Below, in pieces: positions 1 through 5,711 of a stretch of 6,659 bases of DNA. A program made the translations under genes and the position numbers. The stretch covers positions 1 to 6,659 of the forward strand of contig WLEG01000101.1 in the NCBI GenBank assembly GCA_009704425.1, in the 5' to 3' direction. The notes below the pieces were generated by a model that saw only the letters and a program-made list of their open reading frames with translations, was not told where the DNA came from and searched no databases. Numbering within the stretch: position 1 is the first letter of the stretch; every line of letters begins with the position of its first letter. The DNA comes from Actinomycetota bacterium (lineage in GTDB: Bacteria > Actinomycetota > Acidimicrobiia > Acidimicrobiales > Ilumatobacteraceae).

Positions 1-281
1 TCGTCGTGCATCTCGAGCGGCTGGCCCATCACCTCGCTGATCGCCTCGCGGGTGAGGTCGTCGTGCGTCGGCCCGAGACCACCGCACATGATCACCGCGT
101 CCGCGTCGGCCAACACCGAACGCAGAACGTTCACGATGCGGTCGCGATTGTCGCCCACCTTGATCTGGATGAGGGAGTCGATCCCGTTCGCGGCCAATTG
201 CTCCCCGATCCACGAGGAGTTGGTGTCGACGATCTGCCCCAGCAGTAGTTCGGTTCCGACGGCGATCACCGAACAGCGCAC
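1..281 (-). CDS. cinA: CinA N-terminal part (nicotinamide-nucleotide amidohydrolase family / competence-damage inducible protein A), cut by window edge
   Basis: The first 93 codons of a CinA-type protein are present; the rest lies beyond base 1. They carry the MoCF-biosynthesis-like fold that begins full-length CinA proteins, which are usually about 400-430 residues. Visible motifs are AVGTELLLGQIVDTNSSW near the N-terminus and GGLGPTHDDLTREAI near residues 70-85, both diagnostic of the family. Characterised CinA proteins hydrolyse ADP-ribose in this N-terminal domain and deamidate nicotinamide mononucleotide in the C-terminal domain, which is not visible here. I chose the GTG at 281 because it gives MRCSVIAVGTELL, matching the usual short leader, and because a GGTGGG sequence lies just upstream. 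The in-frame GTG codons at 308 and 269 are alternatives. The start is 1 nt after the pgsA stop, so translation is probably coupled. The pgsA-cinA pair is widely conserved in Gram-positive bacteria. Family assignment is firm; the full domain layout cannot be seen. Confidence 0.93.
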   Translation of the reverse strand, partial: MRCSVIAVGTELLLGQIVDTNSSWIGEQLAANGIDSLIQIKVGDNRDRIVNVLRSVLADADAVIMCGGLGPTHDDLTREAISEVMGQPLEMHD

Positions 282-282
282 G

Positions 283-867
283 TCATCCCACCGACGCCGG
301 AGTGGCACCGCGAAGTCGGTGCGCCCGCCACATGTATTGCAGTCCACTCACGACGGTGAACACCACCGAGATCCAGAGCAACCACAGCCACAACCACGTC
401 GCGTCCGACGACGTGATCGGGGCGATCGCGAAGGCCACGCTCAACTGCTGGAACAACGTCTTCCATTTCGCCAGACGACTGGCCGGAACACTGACGCCCT
501 TGGCGCCCACCAACACCCGGTACATGCTGATCGCCACCTCGCGGGCGGCGATGACGGCCACCGGAACGATCCAGTAGATGTCGCGACTGACGAGGGCGAA
601 CATCGCCCCGAGCACCAGCACCTTGTCGGCCAAGGGATCGAGGAAAGCACCCGAACGAGTGGCTCCGTGGCGCCGGGCCAGGTAGCCGTCGATGCCGTCG
701 CTGGAGCACAGGACGAACCACAAGGCGAAGGCGACCCAGGAACCCCGGGACGAGTCCGGGATCACGACGAACATCAGCGGCGAGACGAGGATGCGGCCCA
801 CCGTGACGGCGTTGGCCCACGTGGCGATGGCATTGGGGTCGACCGGCACGGAATCATCGTGCCACAC
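283..867 (-). CDS. pgsA: CDP-diacylglycerol--glycerol-3-phosphate 3-phosphatidyltransferase (PgsA)
   Basis: Membrane enzyme of the CDP-alcohol phosphotransferase family, 194 residues. The family reaction joins CDP-diacylglycerol and glycerol-3-phosphate to make phosphatidylglycerophosphate, precursor of phosphatidylglycerol and cardiolipin. The catalytic signature is at residues 57-81: Asp57, Asp60-Gly61, Ala64-Arg65, Gly73, Asp77 and Asp81, the four aspartates that bind the divalent metals. Hydrophobic stretches at about 21-37, 44-56, 85-113 and 150-178 fit the expected multi-pass topology. Between Ala-Arg and the conserved Gly there are 7 residues, whereas the usual signature has 8. The start is GTG at 867, 45 nt after the rimO stop; GTG at 849 is an alternative and neither has a good ribosome-binding site. 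Other members of the family make phosphatidylinositol phosphate, but the rimO and cinA neighbours and the GAFLDPLADK segment favour PgsA. Confidence 0.92.
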   Translation of the reverse strand: MWHDDSVPVDPNAIATWANAVTVGRILVSPLMFVVIPDSSRGSWVAFALWFVLCSSDGIDGYLARRHGATRSGAFLDPLADKVLVLGAMFALVSRDIYWIVPVAVIAAREVAISMYRVLVGAKGVSVPASRLAKWKTLFQQLSVAFAIAPITSSDATWLWLWLLWISVVFTVVSGLQYMWRAHRLRGATPASVG

Positions 868-877
868 CGAACCCGCG

Positions 878-896
878 AAAACCGACTTCGTGTCGG
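878..896 (-). terminator. Small hairpin plus T-tract between rimO and pgsA (candidate weak terminator or attenuator)
   Basis: On the minus strand CCGAC, a five-base loop ACGAA and GTCGG are followed directly by TTTT. A G-T pair can extend the 5-bp stem by one. The element lies 16 nt after the rimO stop and about 10 nt before the pgsA GTG at 867. The stem and T-tract are short for a strong intrinsic terminator, so partial termination, an mRNA 3'-end, or chance are all possible. Confidence 0.35.
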
Positions 897-912
897 CGCT
901 CGACGCGAACGC

Positions 913-2184
913 TCAGTCGGCGACGAGATCGGGGCCCATCGCGGACCGCACGGTGACGGTGTGGAACTCTCCCACCGCGAGCGACGTCGGCACCTCGACG
1001 ATTCCGTCGATCTCGGGCGCCTCGCGATGACTGCGACCGACGCCGGCTTCGTCCACCAACACCGTGATCTCCCGGCCCACGAGATCGTCGCGACGACGCG
1101 CCGTGATGGAATCCTGCAGTTCGGAGAGTTCCGCCAGGCGATCGCGCATCAGACCCTCGGGTACCGCGCCGTCGAGGTCGTACGCGTACGTGCCCTCCTC
1201 GGGTGAATACGCGAAGAACCCGCACCAGTCCAACTGCGCCTCGGCCACGAAATCCAGGAGTTGGTCGTGATCTTCCTCGGTCTCGCCGGGATACCCGACG
1301 ATGAAATTGCTACGGAACGAGGCCTCGGGATCGCGACGCCGGATGTCGGCGATGCGATCGAGGAACCGACGCCCGTCGCCCCAACGGCGCATGCGTCGGA
1401 GCAGGGGCTTGCTCACGTGTTGAAGCGACAGATCGAAGTACGGAACCCCACTGTCGAGGATCGCGTCGATCAGGTCGTCGGTGAGATCGCTCGGATACAG
1501 GTAGAGCAGACGCGTGCGGTCGACGCGCTCGCTCACGGCTCGAACCAGAGGAACGATGGATCCCGCACCGAGCTCGTCGGGGCGGTCCTTGCCATAGCTC
1601 GCCAGGTCCTGGGCGATCAGCACGATCTCGCGCGCCTGGAGTTCGTCGACCTCGCGGAGGATCGACTCCACGTCGCGACTGCGTTGCGGTCCGCGGAACG
1701 ACGGAATCGCACAGAACCCGCACGAGCGGTCGCAACCCTCGGCGATCTTGACGTAGGCCCACGGCGACGAACTCTTCGGACGCGGCAGGTTCAACAGATC
1801 GAGTGTGGGCACGGGCGCGGAACCCACGGGGATCAGTTTGCGCGACGGAGCCTCCTGCACCGGCACACCGAAACCGGCCACCAGATCCACCTCGGGTAGT
1901 TCGGCGGCCAACTCGGCACCGTAACGCTCGGCCATGCAACCGGTGACCACCAGACGCGACGACTCGCGACGCTGCTCGTCGAGGCTGAGGATGGTGTCGA
2001 TGGACTCCCGACGGGCCTCGTCGATGAACGCACAGGTGTTCACCACCACCAAGTCCGCTTCGTCGGCGGAATCGACGGCCACCATGCCGTCGGCCAACAA
2101 CGTTCCGATCAGTTTGTCGGAGTCGACCTGGTTCTTCGGACAGCCGAGCGTCTCGACGTAGAAGCTCTTCTGCTGACCCGACAC
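913..2184 (-). CDS. rimO: Ribosomal protein uS12 (Asp) methylthiotransferase RimO
   Basis: Cytoplasmic radical-SAM enzyme of the methylthiotransferase family, 423 residues. RimO adds a methylthio group to the beta-carbon of a conserved aspartate in ribosomal protein S12. Domain order is complete. The N-terminal UPF0004 domain holds the cluster-binding cysteines Cys15 (in TLGCPKNQVDSD), Cys51 (in NTCAF) and Cys83 (in TGCMAERY). The radical-SAM core holds the CxxxCxxC motif at Cys151, Cys155 and Cys158 (EGCDRSCGFCAIPSFRGPQR) and later FIVGYPGETEEDH. A C-terminal TRAM domain covers roughly residues 360-423. LGCPKNQVDSD and CAIPSFRG separate RimO from the tRNA-modifying relative MiaB. The start is GTG at 2184, 22 nt after the stop of the SMP-30 gene; there is no clear Shine-Dalgarno, but a TAGCCT box ends 7 nt before the start. 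The stop is TGA. No key residue is missing. Confidence 0.96.
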   Translation of the reverse strand: MSGQQKSFYVETLGCPKNQVDSDKLIGTLLADGMVAVDSADEADLVVVNTCAFIDEARRESIDTILSLDEQRRESSRLVVTGCMAERYGAELAAELPEVDLVAGFGVPVQEAPSRKLIPVGSAPVPTLDLLNLPRPKSSSPWAYVKIAEGCDRSCGFCAIPSFRGPQRSRDVESILREVDELQAREIVLIAQDLASYGKDRPDELGAGSIVPLVRAVSERVDRTRLLYLYPSDLTDDLIDAILDSGVPYFDLSLQHVSKPLLRRMRRWGDGRRFLDRIADIRRRDPEASFRSNFIVGYPGETEEDHDQLLDFVAEAQLDWCGFFAYSPEEGTYAYDLDGAVPEGLMRDRLAELSELQDSITARRRDDLVGREITVLVDEAGVGRSHREAPEIDGIVEVPTSLAVGEFHTVTVRSAMGPDLVAD

Positions 2185-2191
2185 GCCCGTC

Positions 2192-2197
2192 AGGCTA
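2192..2197 (-). promoter_or_regulatory. Candidate -10 element for a leaderless rimO transcript
   Basis: TAGCCT on the minus strand fits the actinobacterial -10 pattern TANNNT and ends 7 nt before the rimO GTG, so a transcript would begin at or very near the start codon. The short gap lacks a convincing Shine-Dalgarno. No good -35 box is seen at 16-18 nt spacing (CCCACT at 17 nt). Placement is the main support. Confidence 0.3.
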
Positions 2198-2206
2198 CCG
2201 GTCGGC

Positions 2207-3142
2207 TCAGGCCGAGTGGGCGAGGCGCAGCCCCGGCCAGGGCCACTCCATCCGAACCAGTCGACCGGTACCCGACAAGGTGATCCATGCCGAGTTCGAT
2301 CCGTCGGCGGCGAAGCAGATGTTGGTGGTCAACAGGTCGCCCGTCGCCACGTGCCGCAGGATCTCACCGTTCGGCGCGATCACCGTGATGCCGCCGTTCA
2401 CCAACGTCGCCACGCACACGTTGCCGGCGCCGTCGACGGCCAGCGAATCCAGCAACTGCAAACCGGGCAGACCGCACAACACCACACTGGTGTCACCGGG
2501 CATCGTCGGCGACAACACCCCGGGCGACACGATGTCGCGTTGGAACACGCGACCGGTGTGCGTCTCGGCCCAGTACACCTTCTTGCCATCGGGTGACAGA
2601 CCGATCCCGTTGGGCGATTCCGCGGGGAAGTCCACCTCCACGATCGACGAACCGTCGGCCTTCGCGTAGTAGATGCCCGTCAGGTCACTCGTGCGGGCCG
2701 CCAGGTCACGAATGCCGTGATCGGTGAAATAGAAGCCACCGTGCGCATCGAACACCAGGTCGTTCGGCGCGCGCAACGGTCGGCCGTCGCACGAGGTGTA
2801 CAGATCGGTCACCGCTCCGGTGGCGAGGTCCACGCGTTGAATGCGCCCGCCGCTGTAGCGCGCCGGATCGAACGGTCCGGGGAACGACAATCCACCGAAG
2901 TCGATCTCGGTGAAGCAACCTCCGTTGTTGCACAGGTACAGCGCGCCATCGGGGCCGATGGCCGCGCCGTTGGGTCCGCCCACGATCTCGGCGACGGTCT
3001 CCTTCGAACCGTCGGGACGAACGCGGGTGATTCGCGGGCCGAACATCTCGACCAGGATCACGCTGCCGTCGGCCATGGCGATCGGGCCTTCGGGGAACTT
3101 CAACCCCGAGGCGACTTCGATGATTTCCCCCGTGTTCGTCAT
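2207..3142 (-). CDS. SMP-30/gluconolactonase/LRE-like beta-propeller protein
   Basis: Predicted six-bladed beta-propeller hydrolase of the SMP-30/gluconolactonase/regucalcin family, 311 residues from the ATG at 3142. Known members open sugar lactones or related esters at a single divalent-metal site. Likely ligands are visible: Glu18 in KFPEGP, Asn178 in SPNGIGLSPDG and Asp232 in LLDSLAVDGAGNV, with Asn127 in APNDLVFD as the substrate-side asparagine. These match the Glu, Asn and Asp ligand pattern of human regucalcin. Repeated blade turns of the type PDG or ADG followed by a strand (SPDGKKVYWAETHTGRV, APNGEIL) support the fold. There is no signal peptide, so it is probably cytoplasmic. A GTG at 3166 would add 8 residues, but the ATG puts Glu at position 18 as in regucalcin. 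It sits between ftsK and rimO with small gaps, and none of these neighbours suggests a substrate. Fold and family are firm; the substrate is unknown. Confidence 0.88.
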   Translation of the reverse strand: MTNTGEIIEVASGLKFPEGPIAMADGSVILVEMFGPRITRVRPDGSKETVAEIVGGPNGAAIGPDGALYLCNNGGCFTEIDFGGLSFPGPFDPARYSGGRIQRVDLATGAVTDLYTSCDGRPLRAPNDLVFDAHGGFYFTDHGIRDLAARTSDLTGIYYAKADGSSIVEVDFPAESPNGIGLSPDGKKVYWAETHTGRVFQRDIVSPGVLSPTMPGDTSVVLCGLPGLQLLDSLAVDGAGNVCVATLVNGGITVIAPNGEILRHVATGDLLTTNICFAADGSNSAWITLSGTGRLVRMEWPWPGLRLAHSA

Positions 3143-3148
3143 ACCCCG

Positions 3149-3154
3149 ATCATG
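3149..3154 (-). promoter_or_regulatory. Possible -10 element before the SMP-30 gene
   Basis: CATGAT on the minus strand ends 6 nt before the ATG at 3142 and would give a leaderless start. At 17 nt spacing the upstream hexamer is AAAACA, which overlaps the ftsK stop codon. The first base departs from TANNNT, and transcription could simply continue from ftsK, so this is a weak call. Confidence 0.2.
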
Positions 3155-3176
3155 CCATGCCGGCACGAACGTGTTT

Positions 3177-5615
3177 TCAGCCGAGGGCCTCGAACTCCTC
3201 GACCGTCATCAACACCTCGCGGGCCTTGCTGCCCACGCTCGGACCCACCACGCCCCGCTCCTCGAGCAGGTCCATGATTCGTCCGGCGCGGGCGAAGCCC
3301 ACCTTCAATTTGCGTTGAAGCATGGACGTGGAACCGAGTTGGCTACGCACCACCAGCTCCATGGCGGCTTTCAACAGGGTCTCGTCGTCGTCATCGTCGC
3401 TGTAGCTCTCGGTGATCGCCATTCCCGCCGGGCTGCCGGCGGCGGGCTCGTCGCCCTCGACGCCCTTCACGTAGGTCACCTCGGGGGCCTGCTTGCGCCA
3501 ATGGGCCACCACCTTGCGCACCTCGTCCTCTTCGACCCAGCAACCCTGGATTCGTTGGGCGACCGAGGAGTTGCCCGGGAGCAACAACATGTCGCCCTTG
3601 CCCACCAACTTCTCGGCGCCCACCTGATCGAGGATGACGCGGCTGTCGGTCTGGCTGGACACCGAGTACGCGGCACGGGCGGGAACGTTGGCCTTGATGA
3701 CTCCGGTGATGACGTTCACCGACGGACGCTGGGTGGCCACGATGAGGTGAATACCCACCGCGCGGGCCTTCTGCGCGATTCGCGTGATGCTCTCCTCCAC
3801 GTCGCGCGCCGCCACCATCATGAGGTCGTTCAGCTCGTCGACCACCACCACGATGAAATACATGCGCTCGGCGACCGTGTCGGTGCCCTTCTCGGCCTGG
3901 ATCTCGCCACGATCGAAGGCTGCGTTGTAACCGGTGATGTCGCGGTAACCCATCTCGAACAACAGGTCGTAACGCCGCTCCATCTCCCGCACGGCCCAGG
4001 ACAACGCGTTGGCGGCCTTCTTCGGATTGGTCACCGGTTGCGTGAGCAGGTGCGGCAGGCGCGCGTACTGGCCCATCTCCACCTGTTTGGGGTCGATCAG
4101 GATCATGCGCACCTGATCGGGGGTGGAACGCATCAGCAACGACGTGATGATGCAGTTGATTCCACTGGACTTACCCGCGCCGGTGGCTCCGGCGATGAGC
4201 AGGTGCGGTGTGGTGGCCAGATTCAGGAACACCGAGCGACCGGCGATGTCCTTGCCGACGGCCACGTCGAGCGGATGGGTCGCCAACTTCGATTCGGCCG
4301 ACGACATGATGTCTCCGAGTGACACCAGTTGACGCGAACGGTTGGGAACCTCGATTCCGATGAGCGACTCGCCGGGAATCGGCGCGAGGATTCGGACGTC
4401 GGTGGCGGCCATCGCGTAGGCGATGTCCTTTTGCAGACTGGTGACACGGGCCACCTTCACCCCGGGATGCAGTTCCAGTTCGTAGCGGGTGACGGTCGGA
4501 CCGACGGTGCGACCCTTCAGGGTGACCTCCACACCGTGGGACCGCAACGACTCCTCGAGCAGGCGCCCGCGTTCGCTGATCTCGGCGTCGTCGATGGCCT
4601 GCTTGCCGGAGCGACTGAGCAACGACGCGGCCGGCAGGACCCATTCACTCGGTGGTGCCGCGGGCGTGTCCAATCGACCCTGCGAATGTGGCTCCTCGGC
4701 CTCGGCCCGCGTGGCGCGCTTGCGACGCGCCGGCTTCTCGGTGGGCTCTTCGACTTCTTCCCCGGAGTCGTCGGCCATCTCGTCATCGGCCACCTCGTCA
4801 TCGGCGAACTCGGCTTCGGCGGTGTCGTCGTCGGCGAGGAACGGGTCGAACACGCCTCCCTCGTCGTCGTGCGCGTTGTCGACCTCGTCGTCGTGCGCGT
4901 CGTGGGTCCGATCGTCGGCGTCGGGGTTCATGACCGCGCGCAGGTTCGAACCGATACCGCCGAACAAGCGCGACAACATGGCGGCGACGGCGGTGAGCAT
5001 GGCCTTGAGGCCCATGTTGGTGATCAACAACAACGAGCCGAGCGCCAGGGCCACGAAGACCAACGAGGCCCCGATCGGTCCGATCAACGACGACAGGGTC
5101 TGGCCGACGGCCGCGCCGACCCATCCGCCGGCACCACCCAGTGCGTCGACACCGGTGTACGCGTCCGGACCGCGCAGGATGTGCAGCTGCCCGAGGGCCG
5201 CCACGACCATGGCACCCCAGCCCAGGGCCAACTTCATGCGGCTCGGCGCCTGGTCTCCACGCAGCAACGCCACGCCGACGGCGATGGACACGAGCGGCAA
5301 CCCGTATCGGGCCAGACCCATGATGGCTCCGAGCGCGGTGTCCGTGCCGCGACCGACCGGACCCGCAAGGCGGACGTAGACGGCCAGGCCGATGAGCACG
5401 CCCAACACGAAGAAGGCGATGGCGGAGAGTTCGTGCTCTCGCCCCGACAGGGCCTCGCGCACCTCGCCCCGAGAAGCCGAGGGCTTGCGCGACCCCGACG
5501 GCGGGGTCTCCACCGCCGACGCCGAACGCGAACCCGAGCGCGACGAGGACGACGTCCTCGACCCGGAGGGACCTCCCGACGACTTACGGGATCCGGAGGG
5601 TTTGGTGCTGGCCAT
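3177..5615 (-). CDS. ftsK: DNA translocase FtsK (FtsK/SpoIIIE family)
   Basis: Membrane-anchored DNA motor, 812 residues from the ATG at 5615, that pumps chromosome termini through the closing division septum. The N-terminal ~55 residues are rich in Ser, Gly and Arg with three PSGSR copies. Membrane segments follow at about 64-83, 93-118, 129-147 and 179-200. A very acidic linker spans about 231-295. The alpha/beta motor starts near 345. Walker A is GATGAGKS at 476-483 and Walker B is FIVVVVDE at 587-594, followed by ARDVEESITRIAQKARA and HLIVATQRPSVNVITG. The C-terminal gamma winged helix (about 740-812, SMLQRKLKVGFARAGRIMD and GPSVGSKAREVL) matches domains that read the polar KOPS/SRS octamers. 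An upstream ATG at 5657 would add 14 residues, but that stretch holds a TTA codon and a promoter-like box, so I prefer 5615. The stop is TGA, 34 nt before the SMP-30 start. Complete, no key motif missing. Confidence 0.96.
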   Translation of the reverse strand: MASTKPSGSRKSSGGPSGSRTSSSSRSGSRSASAVETPPSGSRKPSASRGEVREALSGREHELSAIAFFVLGVLIGLAVYVRLAGPVGRGTDTALGAIMGLARYGLPLVSIAVGVALLRGDQAPSRMKLALGWGAMVVAALGQLHILRGPDAYTGVDALGGAGGWVGAAVGQTLSSLIGPIGASLVFVALALGSLLLITNMGLKAMLTAVAAMLSRLFGGIGSNLRAVMNPDADDRTHDAHDDEVDNAHDDEGGVFDPFLADDDTAEAEFADDEVADDEMADDSGEEVEEPTEKPARRKRATRAEAEEPHSQGRLDTPAAPPSEWVLPAASLLSRSGKQAIDDAEISERGRLLEESLRSHGVEVTLKGRTVGPTVTRYELELHPGVKVARVTSLQKDIAYAMAATDVRILAPIPGESLIGIEVPNRSRQLVSLGDIMSSAESKLATHPLDVAVGKDIAGRSVFLNLATTPHLLIAGATGAGKSSGINCIITSLLMRSTPDQVRMILIDPKQVEMGQYARLPHLLTQPVTNPKKAANALSWAVREMERRYDLLFEMGYRDITGYNAAFDRGEIQAEKGTDTVAERMYFIVVVVDELNDLMMVAARDVEESITRIAQKARAVGIHLIVATQRPSVNVITGVIKANVPARAAYSVSSQTDSRVILDQVGAEKLVGKGDMLLLPGNSSVAQRIQGCWVEEDEVRKVVAHWRKQAPEVTYVKGVEGDEPAAGSPAGMAITESYSDDDDDETLLKAAMELVVRSQLGSTSMLQRKLKVGFARAGRIMDLLEERGVVGPSVGSKAREVLMTVEEFEALG
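4771..4815 (-). repeat. 15-bp tandem repeat inside the ftsK acidic linker
   Basis: Positions 4771-4785 and 4786-4800 differ at one base of 15, and 4801-4815 is a degenerate third copy. In the protein they give the repeating motif ADDEV / ADDEM. The period is five codons, so copy-number changes would keep the reading frame. Confidence 0.75.
4860..4900 (-). repeat. 17-bp direct repeat with 24-bp period in the ftsK acidic linker
   Basis: The plus-strand sequence CTCGTCGTCGTGCGCGT occurs identically at 4860-4876 and 4884-4900. It encodes the repeated AHDDE segments of the linker. The 24-bp spacing equals eight codons, so it preserves the frame. Confidence 0.8.
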
Positions 5616-5623
5616 CAGGGGAA

Positions 5624-5652
5624 ACGCTAACAAGCGGGCGTATGTGTGTTCG
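5624..5652 (-). promoter_or_regulatory. Candidate ftsK promoter (leaderless type)
   Basis: On the minus strand CGAACA (5652-5647) and TAGCGT (5629-5624) are 17 nt apart. TAGCGT fits the TANNNT -10 pattern, and CGAACA shares the ACA end of the -35 consensus. The -10 ends 8 nt before the ATG at 5615, which places the transcript start at about the start codon. The bases just before that ATG (TTTCCCCTG) hold no Shine-Dalgarno, which fits leaderless translation. Confidence 0.4.
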
Positions 5653-5660
5653 GGCATACC

Positions 5661-5680
5661 CCCACGTGATCACCGGTGGG
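5661..5680. promoter_or_regulatory. Overlapping palindromes upstream of the ftsK promoter (possible operator)
   Basis: The 20 bases form an inverted repeat, CCCAC at 5661-5665 and GTGGG at 5676-5680. Inside are three overlapping perfect palindromes: CACGTG (5663-5668), GTGATCAC (5666-5673) and CACCGGTG (5671-5678). The cluster lies 8 nt upstream of the candidate -35 box, a usual place for a regulator site. No regulator is known from the sequence; short palindromes also occur by chance in GC-rich DNA. Confidence 0.3.
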
Positions 5681-5711
5681 TCGGGTCGGAAACGACGCCG
5701 CTCCGCAGGTC

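Larger units (their letters stand above)
5616..5711. other. Intergenic region between the lipoprotein gene and ftsK
   Basis: This 96-bp gap is the longest non-coding stretch in the window. Read in the direction of transcription, it contains a GC-rich segment, a cluster of palindromes (5661-5680), then a -35/-10-like pair that runs into the ftsK start. I see no stem followed by a T-run that would end transcription of the lipoprotein gene. If the upstream ATG at 5657 were used, ftsK would occupy 42 bp of it. Confidence 0.6.

Noticed and set aside
52..1206. Long plus-strand open frame of 384 codons over rimO, pgsA and cinA
   Set aside because: It is antisense to three recognised genes, its translation is rich in His, Arg and Asp without any domain, and it arises from the codon bias of the minus-strand genes in GC-rich DNA.
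1310..1939. Second minus-strand frame of 209 codons within rimO
   Set aside because: It is an out-of-frame Arg-rich reading of the rimO radical-SAM region; rimO itself has all expected motifs in its own frame.
3143..3176. Possible intrinsic terminator after ftsK
   Set aside because: The gap contains only the palindrome TGCCGGCA and no stem followed by a T-run in the direction of transcription.
2910..4322. Plus-strand open frame of 470 codons opposite ftsK and the SMP-30 gene
   Set aside because: It covers the conserved FtsK motor on the other strand, shows no family motif and has a low-complexity His/Arg-rich composition typical of shadow frames.
4852..4915. CRISPR-like or microsatellite array suggested by repeated TCGTCG runs
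   Set aside because: The repeats are short, without unique spacers, and lie in frame inside the FtsK acidic linker as Asp and Glu codons.
4329..5630. Plus-strand open frame of 433 codons opposite the FtsK N-terminal half
   Set aside because: The Gly/Arg/Val-rich repeats mirror the acidic linker and membrane part of FtsK; no start signal or recognisable domain supports it.
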